Part shown: piece after piece, positions 42,409 to 51,486 of the stretch
Layout: the number at the start of each line of letters is the position of its first letter
Numbering within the stretch: the first letter of the stretch is position 1
DNA from: Coriobacteriaceae bacterium
GTDB taxonomy: Bacteria > Actinomycetota > Coriobacteriia > Coriobacteriales > Coriobacteriaceae
NCBI GenBank assembly: GCA_902362275.1
Contig: CABIWB010000002.1
Span: 1-64,000 of the forward strand
DNA length: 64,000 bases
Direction of reading: 5' to 3'
The notes under the pieces: model-generated
What the model was told of the DNA's origin: nothing
The model's database searches: none
The model's input: only the letters and a program-made list of their open reading frames with translations
Made by a program: the position numbers and the translations under genes

Positions 42409-45279
42409 TCACGCTCCCTGTGCGGCAAGCGCCGCGGTCAGGACGATACCGGCAATCTTGGCGGCCTTGACGTCATGCTTGTCGAAATCCTCCAAGGCCA
42501 CCGAGATGGCGACCGTGGGTGAATCGTAAGGTGCAAAGCCAACGAACATCGAGTTGACGTTGGGGCCGCCGGTCTCGGCCGAGCCGGTCTTGCCGGCGAC
42601 CTTGACGCCGGGAATCTGGGCATCGGTGCCGGTGCCGGACTGGACGACGGCAAGCATGGCCTGCTTGACCTGGTCGGCCGTGGCGGAGCTGACGGCCTGA
42701 CCAAGCGAGCGGGACTGCGTGGTCTTGACCACGGTTCCGTCCGGGGCGAGTACCTGGGCTACAAAGTACGGGTCCATGACCACGCCGCTGTTAGCGATGG
42801 CGGCGGCAATCACGGCGTTCTGCATGACGGTGGTCTGCGGGCCGGGCGTGTGGTCCATGCCGACAGGCTGGCCGGCGCCGGCCCAGGCGGTCTCCCACTC
42901 GGTCATGAGCGACGGGTCGGCCATGATGGAGGCCGCGGAGGTCAGGTCCTGGCCGAGCTTTTGGCCGTAGCCAAAGGCGTTGGCAAACTGTACGAGCGTG
43001 TTTGCGCCAACTTCGTTTGTCACCTGGCCAAAGACGACGTTGGAGGACACGGCAAAGGCCTGCTGCAGGCTGATGGTGCCGTAGCTCTCGTTGGCATAGT
43101 TGGTGACCGGTGCGTTGCCGATGTCCATGGAGCCGGGCGCCTGGTAGGTGCTGGTAAGGCTGGCGGTGCCGGTCTCGAGTGCCGCGGAAAGCGTAACGAC
43201 TTTAAACGTTGAGCCCGGCGTGTACAGCGCGTCCATGGCGCGATTGTACATGGAGCCGTCCTCGCCGCCGCCCGTCTGCAGCAGGGCATCGATGTTGGTG
43301 TTGTCGTAGGTGGGCGAGCTGGCACATGCGAGCACCGCGCCGGTACGCGGGTCGATGACCACTACAGCGCCCTTAAAGCCCTTGAGCGCCTGCTCAGCAG
43401 CCGTCTGGATGCGCGAGTCGATGGTGAGCTTGGCGGTGTTGCCCGGCTGGGTCTGGCCCGCGAGCGACGCGATGGCGTTGTTCCAGCTGGAGTAATCCTT
43501 AGAGCCGGTGAGCGTGTCGTTCATGACGCTCTCGATGGCGGTGGTGCCATACTGCTGGCTCACGTAGCCAACCACGTGCGCTGCCAGGTTACCGTTGGGG
43601 TAGGAGCGTACGTAGGTGCCGTCCTTCTGCTGCAGCGACTCGGCCAGCGTCACGCCGTCGGACGTGATGATGGAACCGCGCTGGATGTACTTGGAGCGGG
43701 CGATGGTGTGGTTGTTGGTCGGCATGTCCTGATAGTCCTTGGCCTTAATGACCTGGACATAGGTGAGGTTGCCGATAAGGATGGCGAACAGCGCCGTAAA
43801 GGCGAGCACCGCACGGGTTAGACGGTTGGCGAGCGCCACGCGGCCGAGTACACCGGATTCAGGCGTGTCAAGCAGGCGACGGCGCATGCGCGAGCCGACG
43901 GAATGGCTGCCGCTGCCGTAGGAAGACGAGGTGGCAAAGAGCGTGCCCGTCGGGGCGGCGGCAGATGCGACCTGATCATCGGTGATGGCAGCCATGGTGC
44001 CGGTGCCGGTAAGCTCGGCCTCGCGTCCGGTCGCCTCGTCACCGGCTCGCAGCAGGAGCGCGACGATGATAAAGCTCGCCAGCAGAGAGGAGCCGCCCTG
44101 GCTCATAAAGGGCAGGGTGACGCCGGTCAGCGGGATCAGGCGGGTTACGCCGCCAACGATCAAGAAGGCCTGGAAGCTGATGGCGGCCGTAAGGCCCGTG
44201 GCACTAAAGGCGGCGAGGTCGGACTTTGCGCGGGCAGCTGTGGTCAGGCCGCGAACGGCAAAGAGCATAAACAGGATGAGCACGGCGCCGCCGCCCAAAA
44301 GGCCCATCTCCTCGCCGATAGCCGAGAAGATAAAGTCGGACTCGACGACAGGGATGTTGTTGGCCATGCCGTTGCCGATGCCAACACCGACCAGACCGCC
44401 ATCGGCAAGCGAGAAGAGCGACTGGACGATCTGGTAGCCCTGGCCCTGGGCGTCCTTAAACGGATCGAGCCAAACCTGGAAACGCACCTGAACGTGCGAT
44501 AGAAACTTGTAGGCGCCCACGGCTCCAACGGCTAAGAGCGCAAGGCCGATAACGACATACGAAAAGCGCCCCGTGGCAACGTAGAGCATCAGCAAGAAGA
44601 TGGTGTAGAACAGCACGGCCGAACCCAGGTCGCGTTCGAAGACGACGACGAGCAGGCACACACCCCACACGGCAAACAGCGGCAGCAGCAGTCGCAGGCG
44701 AGGGATCTTAAAGCCCAGGATCTTGCGGTTGGAGATGGAGAGCAGCTCGCGGTTCTCGGCCAGGTACCCGGCCAGGAACAGCACGATAAAGACCTTGGCG
44801 AACTCGCCGGGCTGGATGGTAAAGCCCGCGATGCGAATCCACAGCTTGGAGCCCGAGATCGTGGTGCCGATAAAGATAGGCAGCATCAGCAGAATGATGC
44901 CGATGATGCCAAAGGTGTACTTGTAGCGCATGACCACATCGAGGTTCTTAACCAACGCGAGCGTTCCCACCATCAGGGCCACCGAGACAAACAGGATGAT
45001 GAGCTGCGAGATGGCGAGAGCGGGGGCGAGGCGTGTCACGAACGTGATGCCGATGCCCGAAAGTATAAATACGATGGGTAGGATGGCGGGGTCGGCACCG
45101 GGCGCCAAGATGCGCACGGCGATATGTGCCGCGGCGAAGGCGGCAAAGAGGCCGATCGGCACGGCGAGCGTCTCAAAGGAGATAGCGGCGCCCGCGGTGA
45201 GCACGTACATCGCATACAGCAGGATGACGGGGAACGCCGAGGCGATGAGCAAGAGCAGTTCGGTGTTGCGGCGACTCAT
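42409..45279 (-). CDS. SEDS glycosyltransferase-penicillin-binding protein fusion (FtsW/RodA + PBP)
   Basis: A 956-residue fusion of two cell-wall synthases. Residues about 1-430 form a ten-helix SEDS polymerase (GSKLWIRIAGFTIQPGEFAK; GVTLPFMSQGGSSLLASFI). A linker with Ser/Gly follows. Then comes a class B transpeptidase with its own membrane segment (AVLAFTALFAILIGNLTYV), the serine motif STFK (Ser690), SSN, and KTGSAE near 895. SEDS and class B PBP normally act as separate partners, so the fusion ties polymerisation and cross-linking together. ATG 45279 follows GAAAGGGAG; an in-frame GTG at 45288 abuts that site. It lies between the PP2C and kinase genes. Confidence 0.95.
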   Translation of the reverse strand: MSRRNTELLLLIASAFPVILLYAMYVLTAGAAISFETLAVPIGLFAAFAAAHIAVRILAPGADPAILPIVFILSGIGITFVTRLAPALAISQLIILFVSVALMVGTLALVKNLDVVMRYKYTFGIIGIILLMLPIFIGTTISGSKLWIRIAGFTIQPGEFAKVFIVLFLAGYLAENRELLSISNRKILGFKIPRLRLLLPLFAVWGVCLLVVVFERDLGSAVLFYTIFLLMLYVATGRFSYVVIGLALLAVGAVGAYKFLSHVQVRFQVWLDPFKDAQGQGYQIVQSLFSLADGGLVGVGIGNGMANNIPVVESDFIFSAIGEEMGLLGGGAVLILFMLFAVRGLTTAARAKSDLAAFSATGLTAAISFQAFLIVGGVTRLIPLTGVTLPFMSQGGSSLLASFIIVALLLRAGDEATGREAELTGTGTMAAITDDQVASAAAPTGTLFATSSSYGSGSHSVGSRMRRRLLDTPESGVLGRVALANRLTRAVLAFTALFAILIGNLTYVQVIKAKDYQDMPTNNHTIARSKYIQRGSIITSDGVTLAESLQQKDGTYVRSYPNGNLAAHVVGYVSQQYGTTAIESVMNDTLTGSKDYSSWNNAIASLAGQTQPGNTAKLTIDSRIQTAAEQALKGFKGAVVVIDPRTGAVLACASSPTYDNTNIDALLQTGGGEDGSMYNRAMDALYTPGSTFKVVTLSAALETGTASLTSTYQAPGSMDIGNAPVTNYANESYGTISLQQAFAVSSNVVFGQVTNEVGANTLVQFANAFGYGQKLGQDLTSAASIMADPSLMTEWETAWAGAGQPVGMDHTPGPQTTVMQNAVIAAAIANSGVVMDPYFVAQVLAPDGTVVKTTQSRSLGQAVSSATADQVKQAMLAVVQSGTGTDAQIPGVKVAGKTGSAETGGPNVNSMFVGFAPYDSPTVAISVALEDFDKHDVKAAKIAGIVLTAALAAQGA

Positions 45280-45295
45280 AAGCGGCACTCCCTTT

Positions 45296-47230
45296 CTAGT
45301 TCTTTTCGGAGGCTTCGGCCTCGGCGGACTGTTCGGCGGTTTTCTCGGAATCTGATTCGGAGGTCGATCCCTGATCGGTGTTGTCGCGAATCGTTTGCGC
45401 GTCGATCACCTGGCGGGTCTGCTCCTCGTCGATCTGGTGGCGGTACTTGGATATCGTGTCCTGCGCATCGTCGACACTTGTTTGCGGAATGCCCGCCTTG
45501 AGGCGGTTTTGCGTGTCTTCGGGCAGGTCGGACAGCTTTATACTGGTTTCGCTTTCGAGCCAGTGGAGCTTGAGTCCGAGCGGCTTGCCGGGCAGGCCGC
45601 GCCAGACGGCGACATTGCCCTGGTGGGTACCCAGGTAGTACGAGCCGGTGACACCCGTGTAGGCCCAGATGCCAGCTGCCAGCACAAAGACGAGGGCCAG
45701 GATGGCGGCGATAGCAACGTTGCGGCGACGCACGCGTTGCGCCTCGCGCATGACGCCATCGTCAACCAGGTCAACGACTACTACGGTCACGTTGTCGTGG
45801 CCGCCGGCGGCAAGCGCCGCGTCCACTAGGTTGTCGACGCAGATTTGCGCGGTTGAGGACTGCGTGGCGATGTTCTCGATATCGCTATCGGGAATCATGC
45901 TCGAAAGGCCGTCGGAGCACAGGATCAGACGGTCGCCTTCCTCGATATGCAGAGTGAAGTGGTCGGCATACATGGCGGGGTCCGAGCCCAGCGCACGGGT
46001 GATGACCGAACGGTTGGGGTGGACGCGAGCCTCATCTGCCGTGATCTCGCCGGCGTCCACGAGCTCCTCCACGTAGGAGTGGTCGCGGGTCACGCGGATG
46101 AGCGTGCCCTCGTGGAGCAGGTAGGCGCGAGAGTCACCCACGTGGGTGATGGCGAGCGTGTCGTTTTCGATATAGGCGCAAGTGGCTGTGCAGCCCATGC
46201 CGGGCTTGCCCAGGCCATTCAAGGCAGCCTCGATTACGGCGGCGTTGGCGGCTTCGACGGCTGCCGCCAGGCGTGCGGCGTCGGCAGACTGAGGAGCTGT
46301 CTTGGCGATGGTCTCGACAGCGATAGAAGAGGCCACCTCGCCGGCAGCGTGACCACCCATGCCGTCGCATACGCAAAAGAGCGGCGACTGCACCAGGTAG
46401 GAATCCTCATTGTGCGGGCGCACGCAGCCAACGTCGGAGCGGGCGCCCCACATGAGTTGCGTGGTGGTGCCGGCATCATAGGTCGAGTCGGTCTCGATGC
46501 GCTCCTCGGTTAGGGGTTCAAAGCTCATGGTCGAGCCGGGGTCTTTGAGCTTGGCCTCAACGGCGGCAACGTCGATTTCGGCTGTGTCACCGGGAGAGAC
46601 GGTGTCGGTCTCGGCGTTTGATTCGGAATCGCCGGTGTCTGGGGAGTCGGGCTCCTCGGAAACGCGGGCGGTCGACTCGTCATCTTGCGGGCTGACGTCT
46701 ATAGGCTCGGGCGCCGCAAAGTGCGACGGCGCGGGCGTGCTTTGCGGCTGGGCGGCGGGCTCGGCCACGGCATCGGACTCGCTTGCGGGCGCAGGCTGCG
46801 GGGTCTTGGGTGCAGGGCCGTCCTCGGGGGATGTCCCCGCCTCGGGCGCCGGCGTAGACGCGGGCGCAACCTCGGATGCCGGGGCTATGGGAAACGCCGG
46901 CGCGGCGGGCTCGGGTGCCGCAAACACCGCAGCGCTCTCGTTGATTGCCGCGGCGACGGGCTCTGCAAAGTGAGCCGGCGCCGGGGTTGCTTCGGGCGCT
47001 GTGGGCTGTTCCGCAGCATGTGCGCCGATGGGCGCCGCTACGGCATCCTCTTCGTCCTCGTTATCGGCGAGATCCGAAATATCATGCGTTACATGCGAAA
47101 GAGGCAGGGAGAACACGGTGTCCTCGGGCTCCACGGGTGCGGAGCCCGCCGGAGCGGCGTGGGCCGGCGCAGCTGTGGCGGCGGCCGGTGCCTCGGTCAT
47201 AGTTGCGGACTTGTTCTCCTCGTCGATCAT
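45296..47230 (-). CDS. pstP: PP2C-family Ser/Thr phosphatase (PstP/Stp1 type) with long disordered N-terminus
   Basis: A 644-residue membrane phosphatase that reverses PknB-type phosphorylation. The first 255 residues are Ala/Pro/Glu-rich and probably disordered, which is unusual for PstP. The metal-dependent catalytic domain (about 258-490) has RSDVGCVRPHNEDS, VCDGMGGHAAGE, THVGDSRAYLL and ALAAGGHDNVTVVVV. One membrane segment (about 508-530) leads to an external tail of about 115 residues. Its start overlaps the stop of fhaB (ATGA). Confidence 0.93.
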   Translation of the reverse strand: MIDEENKSATMTEAPAAATAAPAHAAPAGSAPVEPEDTVFSLPLSHVTHDISDLADNEDEEDAVAAPIGAHAAEQPTAPEATPAPAHFAEPVAAAINESAAVFAAPEPAAPAFPIAPASEVAPASTPAPEAGTSPEDGPAPKTPQPAPASESDAVAEPAAQPQSTPAPSHFAAPEPIDVSPQDDESTARVSEEPDSPDTGDSESNAETDTVSPGDTAEIDVAAVEAKLKDPGSTMSFEPLTEERIETDSTYDAGTTTQLMWGARSDVGCVRPHNEDSYLVQSPLFCVCDGMGGHAAGEVASSIAVETIAKTAPQSADAARLAAAVEAANAAVIEAALNGLGKPGMGCTATCAYIENDTLAITHVGDSRAYLLHEGTLIRVTRDHSYVEELVDAGEITADEARVHPNRSVITRALGSDPAMYADHFTLHIEEGDRLILCSDGLSSMIPDSDIENIATQSSTAQICVDNLVDAALAAGGHDNVTVVVVDLVDDGVMREAQRVRRRNVAIAAILALVFVLAAGIWAYTGVTGSYYLGTHQGNVAVWRGLPGKPLGLKLHWLESETSIKLSDLPEDTQNRLKAGIPQTSVDDAQDTISKYRHQIDEEQTRQVIDAQTIRDNTDQGSTSESDSEKTAEQSAEAEASEKN

Positions 47231-47643
47231 CGACGGTTCACCTTCATGACCACGTCGCCAATCTGGACTTCGTCGCCCTCACGCAGCGTCGCGGGCTCCA
47301 CGAGCTGGCGGCCGTTGACGAGCGTGCCGTTAAGCGAGTTGAGGTCCTCGATGATGAGCGCCGGGCCCTGCAGCGAAAAGCGCGCATGCGAGGCCGAGAC
47401 GAACGGTTCGTTGATGCAGATGTCCGAAGATGGCGAGCGACCGACGATGACGGGGCCGAGCATGTCTACGTGGATGCCGCGGATACCGCGCGGACCCTTG
47501 TCCACATCAATCGTCCAGATAGCCGAGTCGCGGCGCTGCCCGCGCACAAGTCCCACGCCGGTCTTCATGACGGCGAACAGGAAGATATAGAGCAGGGCGA
47601 CCAAGACGATGCGGCCTGCAAAAAGGACGATATCGATGTTCAT
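47227..47643 (-). CDS. fhaB: Membrane-anchored FHA-domain protein (FhaB type)
   Basis: A 138-residue protein with an N-terminal membrane segment (IVLVALLYIFLFAVM) and a C-terminal FHA domain with the phosphothreonine-binding signature VIVGRSPSSDI, SASHARF and LNSLNGTLVNG. FHA domains dock phosphothreonine proteins; in actinobacteria FhaB links PknB signalling to wall synthesis. It lies 6 bp after fhaA and overlaps pstP. Confidence 0.93.
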   Translation of the reverse strand: MNIDIVLFAGRIVLVALLYIFLFAVMKTGVGLVRGQRRDSAIWTIDVDKGPRGIRGIHVDMLGPVIVGRSPSSDICINEPFVSASHARFSLQGPALIIEDLNSLNGTLVNGRQLVEPATLREGDEVQIGDVVMKVNRR

Positions 47644-47649
47644 AAGCGA

Positions 47650-48660
47650 CTATCCCCTAAATTCAAAGGTGCTCAGGCCAAACGTCAGCAGATCGCCGTT
47701 GCGCAGCGGGCAGCGCGTAATGCGGCGGTTGTTGACGAGCGTGCCGTTGGTGGAATTGAGGTCCTCGATCGACCAATCCGAGCCCGTAAAGGTGAGCTGG
47801 GCGTGGCGACGCGACACGTTGGGGTCGCGCAGGGCAATGTCGGAAACCGAGCGCTCGCGACCGATGGTCACCTGTGCGGAGGTGATGCTATGGCTCTCGC
47901 CGCTCACGACATCGACGAGCTGGGCGAGCGGGCGCTGCGGGGCGCGAGTGCTCGCCATGTTGGAGGCGATGCCGGCTGCGGCACCTAGGCCCACGGCGGC
48001 ACCGGTCGCGGCGGCTCCGCCCATGCCGGCAAGCGCGTCGCGCGAGACGGTCTGCGGCACCGGGATAGGAGCGGCGGGGTCGGGGACGCTAGGCGCGAAG
48101 GGATCTGCCACGGCAAGCGGGTCGGGAGCGGCGGCGCGAGGCGTCGGCTGCTGCTGGGGCATGGCGGCGGGGCGCTGCTGCTGCGGGGCAGCAAACTGCT
48201 GCTGGCCGGCGCGCGGGGCGCTGGCGGCACGGCTTGCCGCGGAGTTGTTCTGGCCCAGGCCGTTTTGATAGGCGCGCTCTTCTTCGTACAGGCGACCGAG
48301 CGTGGGGGCATCGACGTTCTCGGCAAAGACCGAGAACTTGCCGGCGCGCAGCTGCGGATCGATCATAAAGCGCACGAGGGGCTCGCCGACAAAGACATAG
48401 CGGCGCTTTTCGGCCTGCGCCTTCACAAACTCGCGGACCTCGCGCGAAAGCTCGGGGTAGAACGGGGCGAGCATGGGATCGTCGTCGGCGGCGATAAGGA
48501 TGGTATAGAGTGCCGGCGCCGTGTTGACGCCGTTGATCACCAGAGTCTGATCCTCCATGTCGCGAGCGGCCTGCTTGGCAAGCTTCTTAAAGGAGAACGG
48601 GGCACGGGTGGCACCGAAGATGCCGGCCACGTGGTCCTCGAAGATGTTCAGGAAGTTCAC
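47650..48660 (-). CDS. fhaA: FHA-domain protein with DUF3662 N-terminus (FhaA type)
   Basis: A 336-residue cytoplasmic protein. The N-terminal DUF3662 domain (about 1-125) begins MNFLNIFEDHVAGIFG, as in actinobacterial FhaA. A Gln/Pro/Ala-rich linker (about 140-225) follows, then a C-terminal FHA domain (TIGRERSVSDIAL, VSRRHAQL, LNSTNGTLVNNRR). FhaA recruits phosphorylated MviN/PknB in mycobacteria. Its ATG overlaps the stop of the upstream kinase gene (ATGA). Confidence 0.93.
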   Translation of the reverse strand: MNFLNIFEDHVAGIFGATRAPFSFKKLAKQAARDMEDQTLVINGVNTAPALYTILIAADDDPMLAPFYPELSREVREFVKAQAEKRRYVFVGEPLVRFMIDPQLRAGKFSVFAENVDAPTLGRLYEEERAYQNGLGQNNSAASRAASAPRAGQQQFAAPQQQRPAAMPQQQPTPRAAAPDPLAVADPFAPSVPDPAAPIPVPQTVSRDALAGMGGAAATGAAVGLGAAAGIASNMASTRAPQRPLAQLVDVVSGESHSITSAQVTIGRERSVSDIALRDPNVSRRHAQLTFTGSDWSIEDLNSTNGTLVNNRRITRCPLRNGDLLTFGLSTFEFRG

Positions 48661-50510
48661 GAAAGATCACTCTCCGTATAGGTTCTTTGGTATCCGAGCA
48701 AATATAGGCATATCCCAACGATTATAGAGGATAGGATTCCCGCAACCGCCGCCTTGGCGATGACCGCGGCTGCAAGGCTGGCAATTTCCATATGGTGTGC
48801 AAGACAGGACGCCGCTGCGCAGCCGATGCCGGTGACAGCGATGGTGGCGATTGCGGCAAGGTTTGAGCCCTGATCGACACGCTTGGCATGGGCATTGAGC
48901 AGCGCGGATGACGCTGCGGCAGTTGCCGCGACCAGCACAAAGGCAGCCCAAAGGAGCGGGTCTCCCAGCGCTGCGGCAACGTTACCGAGCCCCAGCACGC
49001 CTCCGGCTGAAAGCGCGACCGTGGCCAGACGGGCAAAAAGCGCGCCCATGCCCGTTGCCGCGGCGGCGCTTGCCGGGCCGAGCCAAAATGACGCGACGCC
49101 GGCGGCGACCCCAGCTGCCAGGAAGGTATTGCCGGTCAGACAGCCAAGCGCGAGTGCACAGGTGAGCGTGGCGCTCGCGGCAGCCTCGGTGCGACCCCAG
49201 GCGATCCACCAACCGGACATGGCGGCGGCAAAGATCACCGCGACGGGCAGCATCGACAGGATGCCCTGTGCCTGCATGGTGGCGTTGGCCATGAGCACCA
49301 AAAAGCCCACAGCCGAGATGGCCGAGCCAATCTGGGGGGCCAGGCCAGCCGCCGCTCCGATCGCGATGGCCGCAATGACCAGGCCGGGAAGCGCCGCGAC
49401 CCCGGCCGATTGCATCAGCAAAAAGCTAAAGGTGCCGCACGTTAGCGCCGAGATAGCGCGCATGGTGTAGTCGCGCGCATGGCTCCAGCGCGTGCCCGCC
49501 CAGCCGAGTGCGGGGTCGACCTCGATGGCGTCGTCCTCGTAGTGCGACGGCTCGATATCGTCGAGCTCCTGCTCGTCATCCGAAAGTTCGCCAACCATTT
49601 GCTCCAGGCTGCGACGGCCTTCGCGCACGCTGCCCAGACCGGCAAGGAGCTGGTCGCAAAATGCCTCGATGCTGTTGGGGCGGTCCTGCGGCATGGGGGA
49701 GAGCGCGCTCATGAGCGCGGCCTCGGCTCCCGGGGGAAAGTATGGTATCAGCTCGCTGGGATAGGTGGCGCCGCCGATGATGCGGTCGAGCGAGTCGGCG
49801 GGCGTGGCCGCCATAAAGGGAGCGCTGCCGCACAAGCCCTCATAGATAACGCAGGCAAGGGCAAAGACATCGGCGCGCTCATCGACCGTGCCGGTCTCGA
49901 TATCGAGCTGCTCGGGCGGCATGTAGCCGATGGTGCCGCCGCGCGAGCCGCCAAAGCCACCGGCGGACGACAGTCGCGCCATGCCAAAGTCGGTGAGCTT
50001 TACATTGCCCGAGTGGTCGATGAGCACGTTGGCGGGCTTAATGTCCAGGTGGAGCACGCCATTGCTATGGGCGAAGGTGAGCGCCTGGCCCAGGGCATCG
50101 GCAATGGCCGCGGCCTCGTCAAAGGTAAGTGAGTGGCCGTCCGCGCGGTGCAAAAACTCGGCCAGCGACATGCCATCGACATATTCCATAACCAGGTAGG
50201 CATAGGCTGTGTCGTGCGTAAAGTCGATGACCTGCACGATATTGGGATGTTGAAGCATGGCGGCAGTGTGCGCCTCGCGCAGGACATCCATGATGTCGCT
50301 GGCGGGCATACCGGCACCGTTGATAAGGGGGATGCGCTTAATGGCGACGCGGCGGCGCAGGTGCGTGTCGCGGCAGATCTCGATGGAGCCAAAACCGCCG
50401 GTCGCAAGTGTCTCGAGCGGCTGGTACCGCTTGAGCAGCTCGCGAGAGCTGGTGCCCTCCAAAGGAACGTCCGGCGAGAACCGGGCGGTATGTTGCGAGA
50501 AAAGCGGCAT
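48657..50510 (-). CDS. Ser/Thr protein kinase with polytopic membrane C-terminus
   Basis: A 617-residue protein. The kinase domain (about 15-280) has TGGFGSIE, VAIKRIP, catalytic HLDIKPANVL and DFGMA; the second catalytic-loop residue is Leu instead of Arg, a change associated with kinases not activated by loop phosphorylation. An acidic linker (about 305-340) leads to eight to ten hydrophobic segments up to the C-terminus, with no PASTA repeats. It is the first gene of the signalling operon and is coupled to fhaA. ATG 50510 fits GAGGG upstream; a TTG lies two codons earlier. Confidence 0.9.
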   Translation of the reverse strand: MPLFSQHTARFSPDVPLEGTSSRELLKRYQPLETLATGGFGSIEICRDTHLRRRVAIKRIPLINGAGMPASDIMDVLREAHTAAMLQHPNIVQVIDFTHDTAYAYLVMEYVDGMSLAEFLHRADGHSLTFDEAAAIADALGQALTFAHSNGVLHLDIKPANVLIDHSGNVKLTDFGMARLSSAGGFGGSRGGTIGYMPPEQLDIETGTVDERADVFALACVIYEGLCGSAPFMAATPADSLDRIIGGATYPSELIPYFPPGAEAALMSALSPMPQDRPNSIEAFCDQLLAGLGSVREGRRSLEQMVGELSDDEQELDDIEPSHYEDDAIEVDPALGWAGTRWSHARDYTMRAISALTCGTFSFLLMQSAGVAALPGLVIAAIAIGAAAGLAPQIGSAISAVGFLVLMANATMQAQGILSMLPVAVIFAAAMSGWWIAWGRTEAAASATLTCALALGCLTGNTFLAAGVAAGVASFWLGPASAAAATGMGALFARLATVALSAGGVLGLGNVAAALGDPLLWAAFVLVAATAAASSALLNAHAKRVDQGSNLAAIATIAVTGIGCAAASCLAHHMEIASLAAAVIAKAAVAGILSSIIVGICLYLLGYQRTYTESDLS

Positions 50511-50654
50511 GGCCAACCCTCGTGCGTTTAAAGTTCGTTTGCGAGCGGCGGGCGCGGGGCCGAGCCATTCGCGGTGGCATAGATGCTGCTAGTGTAGCAC
50601 GCTCGGGCGCATGGGGAGGATAGCGGGATGCGAAGCTGCCTGTCTGACTTGGCC

Positions 50655-51371
50655 TTAGCGCTTCTTCTTGTTCTTCTTCTGCTTGTGTTGCTTGCCCTTG
50701 GTCTCCTGGGGCTGGTCGCCCTGTTTGGCTTCGGCAGCGGCCTTTTCTGCCTTCATCTTCTTGCGTTTCGTCTCGATGCGGAGTTTTTTGTTGATGCGCG
50801 CCTTGAGGAAGGGACCGAACTGCTCGGCATCGCCGCGGACAAAGGTGTCCTTAGGGATCGTCACGCCCTGGTCGGCGAACATGGCCACAAAGATGCGCTC
50901 GCCGTCGAGCACGTGGTCGAGCTTTTCAAACGGGAAGAACTGCGACTTGCCGCTCTTGCCCCAAACCATCAGGCCGTCCTCGTTGGCGGCGACGCGGCGA
51001 TAGCGGCCGCCCATGGACTCGTCGGCCTCGACGGCGTCGATAAAGTCGCGGGCGAGGGTGTGGTGCAGGTTCTTGCTCCACCAGGCCAAAAAGGCGCCGA
51101 ATACGATCAGCACGACGCCAAACTTGATCCAGTTGCTGCCGGCCACCAACATGCCGATGCCGATGAGCGCGGCAATTGCCGCGGCGACATACAGCGAGCC
51201 GCGACGCCTGGGCGAGGCGACCAGGCGGGCGAAGTCGGTGACCAGGTCGTTTTCGTACTGGTACTCGTTGAGGTACAGGATACCGTCGTCGGCTGCTGCC
51301 TGCGCCTCGAGCGCGACCTCGACCTGGTCGGCTGCTTCGGAGGGAACGAGGTTGCTCTCTGCATCTGCCAT
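50655..51371 (-). CDS. Membrane protein with two transmembrane segments (YcxB-like)
   Basis: A 238-residue protein. A short acidic N-terminus precedes a pair of membrane segments (SLYVAAAIAALIGIGMLVAG and FGVVLIVFGAFLAWW). The domain after them (WSKNLHHTLARDF...SQFFPFEKLDHVLDGERIFV) resembles YcxB-like proteins of unknown function. A Lys/Gln-rich tail ends KQHKQKKNKKKR. It precedes the kinase operon on the same strand (145-bp gap) and is divergent from dnaX. Confidence 0.75.
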   Translation of the reverse strand: MADAESNLVPSEAADQVEVALEAQAAADDGILYLNEYQYENDLVTDFARLVASPRRRGSLYVAAAIAALIGIGMLVAGSNWIKFGVVLIVFGAFLAWWSKNLHHTLARDFIDAVEADESMGGRYRRVAANEDGLMVWGKSGKSQFFPFEKLDHVLDGERIFVAMFADQGVTIPKDTFVRGDAEQFGPFLKARINKKLRIETKRKKMKAEKAAAEAKQGDQPQETKGKQHKQKKNKKKR

Positions 51372-51486
51372 GCTCTTTGGACTCCTATCGCGGCGGGCTC
51401 GCCGTACGGGTTATTATGAATGCAGTATGCCGTGCGACCGCATGGCCGTCGCGGCAACAAGACTCAGTATACCCGGGGGAGCACCC

